Source: CAYUQT01 sp964596165
GTDB taxonomy: Bacteria > Planctomycetota > Phycisphaerae > UBA1845 > JAFGLZ01
Assembly: GCA_964596165.1 (NCBI GenBank)
Contig: CAZQTW010000023.1
Coordinates: 1 to 64,000 of the forward strand
Direction of reading: 5' to 3'
DNA length: 64,000 nucleotides
The first letter of the stretch is position 1, and each line of letters starts with the position of its first letter. Below the pieces are notes generated by a model that searched no databases, had not been told where the DNA came from, and worked only from the letters and a program-made list of their open reading frames with translations. The position numbers and the translations under genes were made by a program. Positions 43,435 through 51,561 of the stretch are shown here, in pieces.

Positions 43435-44847
43435 TCAACTGTCGTAGTAGAGGGCGAACTCGTAGGGATGGGGTCGCAGGTGAATCGGGTTGAGTTCCTT
43501 CTCCCGCTTCCACGTGACCCAGGCCTCGATCAGATCGCTGGTGAAGACGCCTCCCTTGGTCAAGAAGTCGTGATCTTTCTCGAGGGCATCGATGGCTTCT
43601 TCCAGCGAGCCCGGAGTCTTGGGCGTGGACTTCAACTCTTCCTTTGTCATCTCATAGATGTCGCGCTCGAGCGGCTTGCCCGGGTCAAGCTTGTTCTGGA
43701 TGCCGTCGATCGCCGCCATCAAGATGGCCGGAAACGCCAGGTAGGGGTTGCAGGTCGGATCGGGACAACGGAACTCCAACCGTTTGGCCTTCGGACTCTT
43801 GGAATACATCGGAATCCGGATGCCGGCGGAGCGGTTGCGGGCCGACATACAGAGGTTGACGGGGGCCTCGAAACCCGGGACCAGCCGACGATAGGAGTTG
43901 GTGGTCGGGGCGGCGAACGCCAGAATGGCGGCGGCGTGTTTCAGAATGCCGCCGATGGCGTAGAGGGCGAGATCCGTCAGACCGGCGTACTTATCGCCCG
44001 CGAAGAGCGGCTTGCCGTCCTTCCACAAAGAGAAGTGGGTGTGCATGCCGCTGCCGTTGTCCTCAAAGACAGGCTTGGGCATGAACGTCACGGTCTTGCC
44101 GTGGCGGCGTGCGACGTTCTTACAGATGTACTTGTACCACAGGAGCTGGTCGGCCATTTTGAGCAGGCTTTGGAACTTCATGTCGATCTCGCTTTGGCCG
44201 GCCGTTGCGACCTCGTGATGATGCGCTTCAACAACGATGCCGACCTTGCGCATTTCGTAGACCATTTCGCCGCGCAGGTCGTGGTAGGTATCCGTCGGGC
44301 TTACCGGGAAGTAACCGCCTTTGAAGCTGGGCTTGTATCCCAGGTTCGGTTCCTCGATCCGCGCGCTGTTCCAGGCGCCTTCCACCGAATCGATCTGGTA
44401 CATGCCCCGATGCTGATTTTGCTCGAATCGCACCTCATCAAAGATGAAGAATTCAGGCTCCGGACCGAAGAAGGCGGTGTCGGCGATGCCGGTTTGCCTG
44501 ACGAACTCCTCGGCCTTTCGCGCGACGAAGCGCGGGTCGCGCGTATAGTCCTTCCGCGACTCCGGATCGACGATGTTGGCGATCACGCTGACGGTCGGTT
44601 TGGCGAAGAAGGGGTCCAGCACGGCGGTGTTGGGATCGGGCACGGCCATCATGTCCGACTTCTCAATGCCCTGCCACCCGCGGATCGACGATCCGTCGAA
44701 GCCCAGTCCCTCCACAAACGTGCCTTCGTCGAGCACGTCGATCGGGAATGAGCAGTGTTGCCACGTGCCCAATAGGTCGACAAACTTCAGGTCGACCATC
44801 TCGGAGCCATGTTTCTTGGCGAATTCAAAGAACTCTTTCGGCGTCAT
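43435..44847 (-). CDS. glnA: Glutamine synthetase type I
   Basis: 470 aa from the ATG with AGGAG 7 nt upstream. Makes glutamine from glutamate, ammonia and ATP. Family signatures: FDGSSIRGWQ near the N-terminus, FFGPEPEFFIFD, the metal site region VVEAHHHEVATAGQSEIDMKF, the ATP-binding KPVFEDNGSGMHTHFSLW and NRSAGIRIPMYSKSPKAKRLEFRCPD. A Tyr in ERDIYEMTKEE occupies the place of the adenylylation site of GSI-beta enzymes, so control by adenylylation is possible (no glnE in the window). It lies beside glnK-amtB on the same strand, with about 416 bases between. Confidence 0.96.
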   Translation of the reverse strand: MTPKEFFEFAKKHGSEMVDLKFVDLLGTWQHCSFPIDVLDEGTFVEGLGFDGSSIRGWQGIEKSDMMAVPDPNTAVLDPFFAKPTVSVIANIVDPESRKDYTRDPRFVARKAEEFVRQTGIADTAFFGPEPEFFIFDEVRFEQNQHRGMYQIDSVEGAWNSARIEEPNLGYKPSFKGGYFPVSPTDTYHDLRGEMVYEMRKVGIVVEAHHHEVATAGQSEIDMKFQSLLKMADQLLWYKYICKNVARRHGKTVTFMPKPVFEDNGSGMHTHFSLWKDGKPLFAGDKYAGLTDLALYAIGGILKHAAAILAFAAPTTNSYRRLVPGFEAPVNLCMSARNRSAGIRIPMYSKSPKAKRLEFRCPDPTCNPYLAFPAILMAAIDGIQNKLDPGKPLERDIYEMTKEELKSTPKTPGSLEEAIDALEKDHDFLTKGGVFTSDLIEAWVTWKREKELNPIHLRPHPYEFALYYDS

Positions 44848-44987
44848 CTCTTGCTCCTTATGAGTTTTCAGTTTGCCCCTGGTGTGATGCGCAGGTGCGC
44901 GACGCACACGCATACGGCGTCACAGGAATCCGACTTCTTCCCTTCGGATTCGACTCGGTGGGCGGACGAGTCATCGTGGCGTCCGAC

Positions 44988-45016
44988 ACTATAGTCATTC
45001 CCGACCGTGTCAACAA
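44988..45016 (-). promoter_or_regulatory. Possible glnA promoter (sigma-70 type)
   Basis: In the 416-base gap upstream of glnA, TATAGT (44988-44993, minus strand) is preceded by TTGTTG 17 nt away (45011-45016), while the better match TTGACA (45008-45013) is only 14 nt away. Transcription would start about 135 bases before the ATG. The rest of the gap (44848-45263) shows no gene, no -24/-12 site and no clear riboswitch. Confidence 0.4.
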
Positions 45017-45263
45017 CCGTTGCCTTTCGGCGTCGAGGGCCCTAGCAGGATGCTCGCGGTCCCTGACGCCCCGGTTCCGTTGAAGCATCGATCCTTTCGA
45101 GCTATCCGGGACCCCGCAATCCTTGTGCCACCGGGTCGAAACGCATCATGTTCCCGAACGTCATGAGGTTAGGTGATTCACGGGGTTCTGGGGTCGATCG
45201 ATCAAGCTACAACAATGTCTGAATAACAACGCAATCCTACACATAGGTAGGTGTGGCTTACCC

Positions 45264-45605
45264 TTATCCGATGGCTTGGCCGCCGGACTCACCGGTCCGG
45301 ATTCGTATGCATTCGGGCAGATCCAGTACGAAGATCTTTCCGTCGCCGATCTGCCCCGTGCATGCGCCCGTTCGAATGGCCTCAATGGTCGGCCGGACGA
45401 ATTCCTCATTCACGGCGATTTCCAGCTTGACCTTGCGAAGCAGGCACCCCGCTTCCTTGTGACTGCGGTAGACCTCGGCGATTCCTTTCTGGCGACCGCG
45501 TCCGACCACATTGGTGACGGTGACGAGGTGAATCTCCTTTTCCGTCAGCCGGTTGAGGACCTCATCCAGCCTGTCGGGTTGTATAACCGCGATGATGTAT
45601 TTCAT
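45264..45605 (-). CDS. glnK: Nitrogen regulatory PII protein
   Basis: 113 aa, normal PII length. MKYIIAVIQPDRLDEVLNRL at the start, T-loop region GRGRQKGIAEVYRSHKEAG, then KVKLEIAVNEEFVRPTIEAI and the C-terminal GDGKIFVLDLPECIRIRTGE, the PII signature. PII proteins bind ATP/ADP and 2-oxoglutarate and block AmtB when nitrogen is plentiful. The uridylylation Tyr51 of the enterobacterial type is replaced by Glu, and the T-loop EYVVDF segment is absent, so it is probably not uridylylated. Its ATG is 13 bases after the amtB stop: the classic amtB-glnK pair. Confidence 0.95.
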   Translation of the reverse strand: MKYIIAVIQPDRLDEVLNRLTEKEIHLVTVTNVVGRGRQKGIAEVYRSHKEAGCLLRKVKLEIAVNEEFVRPTIEAIRTGACTGQIGDGKIFVLDLPECIRIRTGESGGQAIG

Positions 45606-45618
45606 TGAGCCGGCTCCT

Positions 45619-46959
45619 TTAATCAATAACCGTGTAGGCGGCCTCTTTGTGTTGCGTGAGGTCCAATCCGATTCGCTCGTCGTGCTCGGAAACCCGAAGG
45701 CCGACCAGGACATCGACCAGCTTGAACAAGAGCACGGACATGACGAGTGAGAAGACCATCGTGACCAGCACCGCCTTGATCTGTATCCACAACTGGGCGG
45801 GGTTTCCGCAAAAGAGCCCGTCTGCACCGGCCGAATTCACCGCCTTGTCGGCCCACAGGCCGGTGGCGATGGCGCCCCAGGTCCCGCCTATGCCGTGGAC
45901 TCCGAAAGCGTCGAGCGTGTCGTCGTAACCGAAGTATGCCTTCGCATACGTGACGGACAGCCAGCAGATCACGCCGGCCCCGAGGCCGATTCCCAGGGCC
46001 CCCATGGGCGTTACAAAACCCGCGGCGGGTGTGATCGCCACCAGACCCGCCACGGCGCCAGTAATCATTCCCAGTACGGTGGGACGGCCGTGCTTCAGCC
46101 AGTCCAGGAGGGACCACGTGACGCCCGCGCCGGCCGTCGCCGTGTGCGTGACGACGAAGGCCCCGGCGGCGAGTCCGTTGGCGCTCAGGGCGCTGCCCGC
46201 ATTGAATCCGAACCATCCGAACCACAGAAGGCCGGCCCCGAGGACGCCGAAGGGCAGACTGTGAGGAGGGGAGATTCCGTTCGGATGTCCTTGACGTTTG
46301 CCCAGGAGGAGTGCCGCCGCAAGTGCCGCAATTCCGGCATTGATGTGAACGACGGTGCCGCCCGCGAAGTCCAACGCGCCCTGGGTCCTCAAGAACCCGC
46401 CGACTCCCCACACCCAGTGGGCCACGGGATCGTACACGAAGGTTGCCCACAGGAGCGAGAAGAGGCAAAACGCGCCGAACTTCATCCGTTCGGCAAACGC
46501 CCCCAGAATCAGCGCCGGCGTGATCACCGCGAACATGGCCTGGAAGATCATGAATGCCTGGTGCGGAATCGTCGCGGCGTAGTCAGGGTTGGGATCGAGT
46601 CCGACGCCTCTCAGCCCCCACCATGCCAGGTTGCCGACAAGGCCCTTAACGTCGGGTCCAAAGGCGAGGCTGTAGCCGAAGACCACCCACTGCAAGCTGA
46701 CCAGACACAGGATCATCATGCACTGCATCAGGATGGACAGGACATTCTTCTTGCGTACCAGGCCGCCGTAGAAAAACGCCAGGCCGGGGGTCATCAGCAT
46801 GACGAGGGCGGCGCTGATCAGAACCCAGGCCGTGTCGCCCGAGTCGATCTTCGCCGGGGGTTGGACCGGCGGAGCCGTCTGGGCATGCGCGGTCGATCCC
46901 GTCGTCAAGAACAGGAGAAGGAATGCCAATACGGGGACGAGCGGTTGAGTGATGTTCAC
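45619..46959 (-). CDS. amtB: Ammonium transporter
   Basis: 446 aa from a GTG with AGGAG 6 nt upstream (an ATG 20 codons earlier is open). Signal-like N-terminus (VPVLAFLLLFLTTGSTAHA), short linker, then 11 hydrophobic helices. Amt features: LMTPGLAFFYGGLVRKKNVLS in the first helix, GALDFAGGTVVHINAGIAALAAALLLG, and DDTLDAFGVHGIGGTWGAIATG containing the second conserved pore His. It conducts ammonium into the cell and is gated by PII. A sigma-54 promoter lies 82 bases upstream and the likely activator gene is the next one. Confidence 0.95.
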   Translation of the reverse strand: MNITQPLVPVLAFLLLFLTTGSTAHAQTAPPVQPPAKIDSGDTAWVLISAALVMLMTPGLAFFYGGLVRKKNVLSILMQCMMILCLVSLQWVVFGYSLAFGPDVKGLVGNLAWWGLRGVGLDPNPDYAATIPHQAFMIFQAMFAVITPALILGAFAERMKFGAFCLFSLLWATFVYDPVAHWVWGVGGFLRTQGALDFAGGTVVHINAGIAALAAALLLGKRQGHPNGISPPHSLPFGVLGAGLLWFGWFGFNAGSALSANGLAAGAFVVTHTATAGAGVTWSLLDWLKHGRPTVLGMITGAVAGLVAITPAAGFVTPMGALGIGLGAGVICWLSVTYAKAYFGYDDTLDAFGVHGIGGTWGAIATGLWADKAVNSAGADGLFCGNPAQLWIQIKAVLVTMVFSLVMSVLLFKLVDVLVGLRVSEHDERIGLDLTQHKEAAYTVID

Positions 46960-47040
46960 GTTCTGCTCCTGCTGTCTGATCGTCGGGCGTTTTCGCACGG
47001 TCGGTTGTTGCGAACGCACCGATCACATGGCCTTGGATGA

Positions 47041-47056
47041 GCCATTTGCGTGCCAG
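47041..47056 (-). promoter_or_regulatory. Sigma-54 (-24/-12) promoter of amtB
   Basis: Minus-strand CTGGCACGCAAATGGC: GG of the -24 block TGGCACG and GC of the -12 block are exactly 10 bases apart, as sigma-54 requires; the -12 block TGGC differs by one base from TTGC. The start of transcription would be near 47030, about 70 bases before the amtB GTG. rpoN and a sigma-54 activator gene are both present in the window. Confidence 0.75.
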
Positions 47057-47186
47057 GGGCCCAGCAGGGTGGCGCGAAAAGGGACAACGTGCTCAGGCAG
47101 AAGGGGTTACGACGACATGGGTGAATCGACGCGAGTGTACGATGGTCGAATCTAAGCTACCTACTCGTATGTCGGCATATCATGTC

Positions 47187-48749
47187 CTACACAGGGGTAC
47201 GATATCGTTTCGGATCGATGGCGTGTTTGGCCACCCGAAGGCCCATCAGCCTTTCGGTGAGCCCCAGGGCCCGCGCCGCCTTGGCCTTGTTGCCGCGAGC
47301 GGACTTGAGCGCGTCGATGATGAGTTCGCGTTCGACGTTGTCCAGAGCGGCTTGGAGATTGCCGGTGACCCGTGTTCCGCTGCCTTCGGCCGTCTGCAGC
47401 GTAGGCGGCAGATGGTGTCCGTGGATGACATCATCGGTGCTCAAGAGGACCGCACGTTCCATGCAATTTTCAAGCTCCCGCACATTGCCCGGCCAATGGT
47501 AGCTCATGAGCATATCGATGGCCGGAGTGGAAATACGACGGATGGTCTTGTGGTTAATCTTGCTGTACTTCTCAACGAAATAGTCGGCCAGCAAGAGGAT
47601 ATCGGCCTTGCGCTCGCGGAGCGGCGGAATGTAGATGGGAAAGACGTTCAGGCGATAGTAGAGGTCCTGCCGGAAGTGGCCGTTGGAGATCAGTTGCTCC
47701 AGGTCGCGATTCGTGGCCGCCAGCACGCGAACGTCCGTCTTGATCGTCTGGGCGCCGCCGACCCGCTCGAATTCCTTTTCTTGAAGCACGCGCAAGAGCC
47801 GGATTTGGGTGGCGTGGGAGAGGTCGCCGACTTCGTCCAAGAAGAGCGTGCCTCCGTGAGCGAGCTCAAATCGCCCTTTTCGTTGGGCGATCGCGCCGGT
47901 GAATGCGCCTTTCTCATGACCGAACAATTCGCTTTCGATCACCGTTTCAGGCAGAGCGGCGCAACTGACCTTGATGAAAGGACGGGCGGCTCGTTCGCTG
48001 TTGTAATGGATGGCATGGGCGACGAGTTCCTTGCCGACGCCGCTTTCGCCGCGGATGAGCACGGTCGCGTCGCTCTTGGAGACCTTGGCGATCAGATCGT
48101 AGACGGCCTGCATACCCTTGGAGTTGCCGATGATATTGGCCGGCTTGAAGCGATCCTTCAGTTCCTCCTGAAGACGTACGTTCTCTTCCATGAGGTGCCG
48201 GCGCTCCTCTTGGACGGCCCGGCGAAGCCGGATGGCCTGTGCAATCATCGAAGCGATGATCGAAAGAAGCCTGACGTCTTCATCAAGCGATACGGTTTCA
48301 GTGAAGAGGCGATCGGCGCTTAATGCGCCCATGACCTGATTGCCCAACTTGATCGGCACGCAAATGAACGAGATGTCCTTTTTGCGGAGACGCTTTCTGG
48401 CCCCCGTGCGATTGAGGAACAGCGGTTCGGCGGAGATGCGGGGGACGACCGCCGGCTGACCGCTCTGGACCACCTTCCCCGTGACACCTTCCCCGGGCCT
48501 GTAGCGGCCGCGTTCCTGTTGGCTGGCGGACAGTCCGTAGGCCGCCTCGATGAAGATCTCTCCCGTTTCACGGTTCAGCAGGGTCAGCGTGCCGCGCAGC
48601 ATTCCCATCCGGTTGGCCATGGCCTCCAGGACCGGGTCCACCACCTCCCTCAGATCGAGGCTCCGCCCGAGGGCCTGACTGATCTCGAAAAGCAGCGTGA
48701 CTTCCTCAACTTCACGTCTGACCTTGGGTTCGCTTGCCTTAGGGCTCAT
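47187..48749 (-). CDS. NifA-like sigma-54-dependent activator (GAF-AAA-HTH)
   Basis: 520 aa from the ATG with GAGG 5 nt upstream. GAF domain (about 10-185, EVTLLFEISQALGRSLDL, YRPGEGVTGKVVQSG, FICVPIKLGNQVMGAL), AAA+ domain (about 205-445) with Walker A GESGVGKE, the sigma-54 contact loop GAFTGA, Walker B GGTLFLDEVGDL, LRVLQEKEFERVGG and the SYHWPGNVRELEN arm, and a C-terminal HTH around GNKAKAARALGLTERLMGLRV. NifA-type proteins activate nitrogen genes from -24/-12 promoters. Next to amtB-glnK, so it probably controls that operon. No nif genes are visible. Confidence 0.92.
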   Translation of the reverse strand: MSPKASEPKVRREVEEVTLLFEISQALGRSLDLREVVDPVLEAMANRMGMLRGTLTLLNRETGEIFIEAAYGLSASQQERGRYRPGEGVTGKVVQSGQPAVVPRISAEPLFLNRTGARKRLRKKDISFICVPIKLGNQVMGALSADRLFTETVSLDEDVRLLSIIASMIAQAIRLRRAVQEERRHLMEENVRLQEELKDRFKPANIIGNSKGMQAVYDLIAKVSKSDATVLIRGESGVGKELVAHAIHYNSERAARPFIKVSCAALPETVIESELFGHEKGAFTGAIAQRKGRFELAHGGTLFLDEVGDLSHATQIRLLRVLQEKEFERVGGAQTIKTDVRVLAATNRDLEQLISNGHFRQDLYYRLNVFPIYIPPLRERKADILLLADYFVEKYSKINHKTIRRISTPAIDMLMSYHWPGNVRELENCMERAVLLSTDDVIHGHHLPPTLQTAEGSGTRVTGNLQAALDNVERELIIDALKSARGNKAKAARALGLTERLMGLRVAKHAIDPKRYRTPV

Positions 48750-48794
48750 GGACGCCTCACAAACTAATCGCCGACGACTCATACACACTGGAAT

Positions 48795-48832
48795 GATCCT
48801 ACCAGATCGTAGGCTCAAACGATAGATCCTAC
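48795..48832. repeat. GATCCTAC repeats upstream of the NifA-like gene
   Basis: Two exact GATCCTAC copies (48795-48802, 48825-48832) spaced 30 bases, with CCTAC-6 nt-GTAGG inverted symmetry (48798-48813). They lie 46-84 bases upstream of the NifA-like start codon and could be a regulator site. Confidence 0.4.
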
Positions 48833-48943
48833 TTCCAGCAACCGGCTCTCCGGCCCATTTACTCCAGCCCGGCGTCCGGTAGACTTGCAGCGCGAGCGCA
48901 TCCGGTGGGGCGGGGGTCGCGGAGAATCGGAAGGACGGCGCCT

Positions 48944-49240
48944 GTGAACGAGGTGTCCGAAGCATTCATCGTCGCCCGGATTGCCGTGCTGGTGTGGGTT
49001 TTTGCTTCCTCCTTGTCCTGCGTGGCGGGAGCGACCGGTCACACGGGGGATGCCGTGTCATGACTTACCGATCGCATCCGTCAACTTCTCAAGGGATGCA
49101 AGACAACGCACGAGCTCATCGCCGACTTCAAGGCCAGGGGCATCTGTGAATGCGTCGGACCGGACTATCGCAAGCTCCCCGACCATGTCGCCAGCGGCAC
49201 AAACGTCCTCGGGGCGCTTCGTCGAATCTTGGCCAAGTGA
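48944..49240 (+). pseudogene. Small secreted-protein gene with in-frame TGA
   Basis: A GTG with GGAAGGA upstream starts a signal peptide (residues 1-31, ARIAVLVWVFASSLSCVAGA). The frame stops at TGA 49061-49063 (codon 40), but the same frame continues without interruption to a second TGA at 49238-49240 with a protein-like sequence (LTDRIRQLLKGC, THELIADFKARGICECVGPD, LGALRRILAK). A total of 98 codons would form a small exported protein with four Cys (one in the signal peptide). Either one point mutation made a pseudogene, or the TGA is read through. Function unknown. Confidence 0.55.
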
Positions 49241-49258
49241 GGCAAACCGGAGATGCCC

Positions 49259-50623
49259 CTATCGTTTTCTCTCCCGAATCGGAAAGTCCTTCGATTCCGT
49301 CCGGGCCGTCTTCAGGATCGCCTCGATCCTCGCCACGACATTCGGATGCGCGGCGGCGATGTTGTGCTGCTCGCCGATGTCGGTCTTGAGATCGTAGAGT
49401 TCGATTGGGCCCTCGATGCCGAAACGGATGGCCTTCCAATCGCCCATTCGGACGGCCTGTTTGAACCCTCGTTCGTGGAACTCCCAGTACAGGTCGTCGT
49501 GGCTCTTCTGCGGCTTGGCGAGCAGGGCGGGAAGCATCGAGATCCCGTCGATCGCGGGTGGGGGCCTGACGCCGGCGATCGCAGCGGCCGTCGGCAGGAA
49601 ATCCCAGAAGGCCCATACCTGGTCGCTCACTGTCCCGGGCGTAATCTTGCCGGGCCAACGAACAATCATCGGGACGCGGATACCACCTTCGTAGAGATCC
49701 CGCTTGATACCTCGCAGGGGTCCGCTGCTCCGGAAGAACTCCGGCTTGGCACCGCCTTCGCGGTGTGGACCGTTGTCACTGGAGAAGAAGACCACGGTAT
49801 GGTCGTCGATACCGAGTTCCTTGAGTACAGCCATGACCTTGCCGACTTCGCCGTCGAGGCGGGTGATCATGGCCGCATGATTTTTCTGTTGCTGCGGCCA
49901 GGATTCGTTGGAGTAGGGGGCATCGGTCGGGACCTCCATGCCGTTGCCGGTCTTTGCGCCCAGTTCATTGTTGGCATGAGGCAGTGTAAAGGTCAGGTAG
50001 AGGAAGAAGGGGCCCTTACGATGCCGTCGGATGAAGTCGAGTGCTTCTCGAGTGAAGAGGTCGTTTGAGTATTCCTTCTTGGCCCCGTTGAGATTGCCTT
50101 CAATCGTAACCTTCTGTTCGTTTCGCCACAGGTACTGTGGGTAATAGTCGTGAGCATGGCCTTGATTGAGGTAACCGAACCACTCGTCAAAGCCTTGCCG
50201 ATTCGGCACGCCGGGGGTATTCGGTTCACCCAGCCCCCACTTGCCGACGATGCCGGTGACGTACCCCGCCTCCTTGAGCATCTTGGCCACCGTGCGGTCT
50301 TCCGGGAGGAGGGGAACGAGCGCGTTTCCACGAACGCGGGCGTGACCGGTGTGCAGACCCGTCATTAGGACGCACCGCGATGGGGCACAGACCGTGCTGC
50401 CGGCGTAAGCCTGCGTGAATCGAACGCCCTCACGCGCCAGTCGGTCGAGGTTGGGGGTGCGAATCAGCTTCTGCCCATAGCAACCCAAGTCGCCGTACCC
50501 CAAGTCGTCGGCCAAGATGAAGATGATGTTCGGCCGGTTCGTCGAACCGGACTCGGCACCAGCAATACGGTCTGGTAGAGCCATCGATCCGACACCCACC
50601 ATCAGTATCACCGTTCGCATCAT
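49259..50623 (-). CDS. Secreted arylsulfatase-family enzyme
   Basis: 454 aa from the first of two adjacent ATG codons (50623 or 50620); the open frame further upstream is not used because the signal peptide (about 1-23, ending IAGAES) begins here. Sulfatase motifs: NIIFILADDLGYGDLGCYG (metal Asp pair), the active-site CAPSR-x-x-x-x-TG at 79-88 in which Cys79 must be converted to formylglycine, GKWGLG, and FFSSDNGPHREGG. It hydrolyses sulfate esters, probably of sulfated polysaccharides. Maturation needs a formylglycine-generating enzyme, not in this window. Planctomycetes carry many such enzymes. Divergent from the TetR gene. Confidence 0.93.
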   Translation of the reverse strand: MMRTVILMVGVGSMALPDRIAGAESGSTNRPNIIFILADDLGYGDLGCYGQKLIRTPNLDRLAREGVRFTQAYAGSTVCAPSRCVLMTGLHTGHARVRGNALVPLLPEDRTVAKMLKEAGYVTGIVGKWGLGEPNTPGVPNRQGFDEWFGYLNQGHAHDYYPQYLWRNEQKVTIEGNLNGAKKEYSNDLFTREALDFIRRHRKGPFFLYLTFTLPHANNELGAKTGNGMEVPTDAPYSNESWPQQQKNHAAMITRLDGEVGKVMAVLKELGIDDHTVVFFSSDNGPHREGGAKPEFFRSSGPLRGIKRDLYEGGIRVPMIVRWPGKITPGTVSDQVWAFWDFLPTAAAIAGVRPPPAIDGISMLPALLAKPQKSHDDLYWEFHERGFKQAVRMGDWKAIRFGIEGPIELYDLKTDIGEQHNIAAAHPNVVARIEAILKTARTESKDFPIRERKR

Positions 50624-50816
50624 GACGTTGCCCCGAACAAGTGTTGTTGTCCCCGCAGCCAATCGCGATCCGCGGTTTTCTGACGGCTTGCTGGCACCTA
50701 AAGGATAGCAGTTGGGGTCAGAGATGGAACCCCGGAATCTCGGCGAGTAGTTGTTCCCGGTTGGTTTGAGGAGTGGGTGGGCCGAGGAAAGATGGGCACC
50801 TGGTGCGGAGTTAGTA

Positions 50817-50845
50817 TTGACTAGCACGGTCATTTGCCCTAGCAT
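50817..50845 (+). promoter_or_regulatory. Promoter of the TetR-efflux operon
   Basis: TTGACT (50817-50822), 17-base spacer, TAGCAT (50840-50845). Transcription would start near 50852, inside the palindrome at 50850-50865 and about 45 bases before the regulator start codon. Spacing is ideal; the -10 matches the consensus at four of six positions. Confidence 0.55.
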
Positions 50846-50849
50846 ATAG

Positions 50850-50865
50850 CGGACGGGCGCGTCCG
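50850..50865. promoter_or_regulatory. Candidate TetR operator palindrome
   Basis: CGGACG-GGCG-CGTCCG, a perfect 6-bp inverted repeat with 4-base spacer at the predicted transcription start of the tetR-MFP-RND operon. This position fits autorepression by the TetR protein encoded next to it. Not tested against other sites. Confidence 0.5.
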
Positions 50866-50896
50866 TCGATATTTATGAAGGTATGAGGTGATGTCT

Positions 50897-51535
50897 ATGG
50901 CTGGGGTATTGAACGGTCGCCGAGGACGGCCGAGAGACCAGCAACTCACGGAGCGGCGACGCGAGGAGATCCTCGACGTTGCGGCGAAGGTGTTTGCCGA
51001 ATATGGGTATCCGAGGACGGACGTTCAGGTCATTGCCGATCGGGTCGGCGTCGGCAAAGGCACTATCTACCGGTATTTTCCGACCAAGCAAGAGCTGTTT
51101 CTGGCGGCGGTGGATCGTGGCATGAGTCGGTTGAGGGCCGAGTTGGACGCCGTGATCCACGAAGGACTGGACCCACTCGAGCTCATTGCGAAGGGCATAC
51201 GCACGTATTTGGCCTTTTTTGACACGCATCCTGAGCATGTTGAGTTGATCATTCAGGAACGCGCGGAGTTCAAGGATCGCAAGAAGCCGACGTACTTCGA
51301 GCGGGGAGAGGCCAGCGTTGAGAAGTGGGTGAGTCTTTTGCGTGAGCTGATAACCGAGGGGCGCGTGCGACAGATTCCGGTGGAACGGGTCAGGGAGGTT
51401 GTGGGCGACCTGCTGTACGGCACGATGTTCACGAACTATTTCGCCGGACGGCGCGATTCGCTGGAGAAGCAATCACAGGACATAGTGGACATCGTGTTTC
51501 ATGGCATTTTGAGGGACGGACAGGCGCAGGGATGA
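50897..51535 (+). CDS. TetR-family repressor of efflux operon
   Basis: 212 aa from the ATG with GAGG 8 nt upstream; ATG 50891 and GTG 50888 are alternatives. N-terminal TetR HTH: REEILDVAAKVFAEYGYPRTDVQVIADRVGVGKGTIYRYFPTKQELF. The C-terminal ligand domain is helical (DPLELIAKGIRTYLAFFDTH, VGDLLYGTMFTNYFAG), of the type that senses drugs or lipids. Its stop overlaps an ATG (ATGA) of the next frame, followed by membrane-fusion and RND genes: the classic arrangement where the repressor controls its own efflux pump. Confidence 0.92.
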   Translation: MAGVLNGRRGRPRDQQLTERRREEILDVAAKVFAEYGYPRTDVQVIADRVGVGKGTIYRYFPTKQELFLAAVDRGMSRLRAELDAVIHEGLDPLELIAKGIRTYLAFFDTHPEHVELIIQERAEFKDRKKPTYFERGEASVEKWVSLLRELITEGRVRQIPVERVREVVGDLLYGTMFTNYFAGRRDSLEKQSQDIVDIVFHGILRDGQAQG

Positions 51536-51561
51536 CGCCGATACCGGTTGGAGACGGTGTG

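Noticed and set aside
43393..44751. 452-codon plus-strand open frame opposite glnA
   Set aside because: Shadow of glnA, which has full family signatures on the minus strand.
47187..48749. True NifA with nitrogen-fixation genes
   Set aside because: No nif structural or assembly genes are in the window; the gene is better described as a NifA-like activator of ammonium transport.
49061..49097. Selenocysteine reading of the in-frame TGA
   Set aside because: No clear hairpin of SECIS type directly after the TGA and no redox motif around it; kept only as a remote option.
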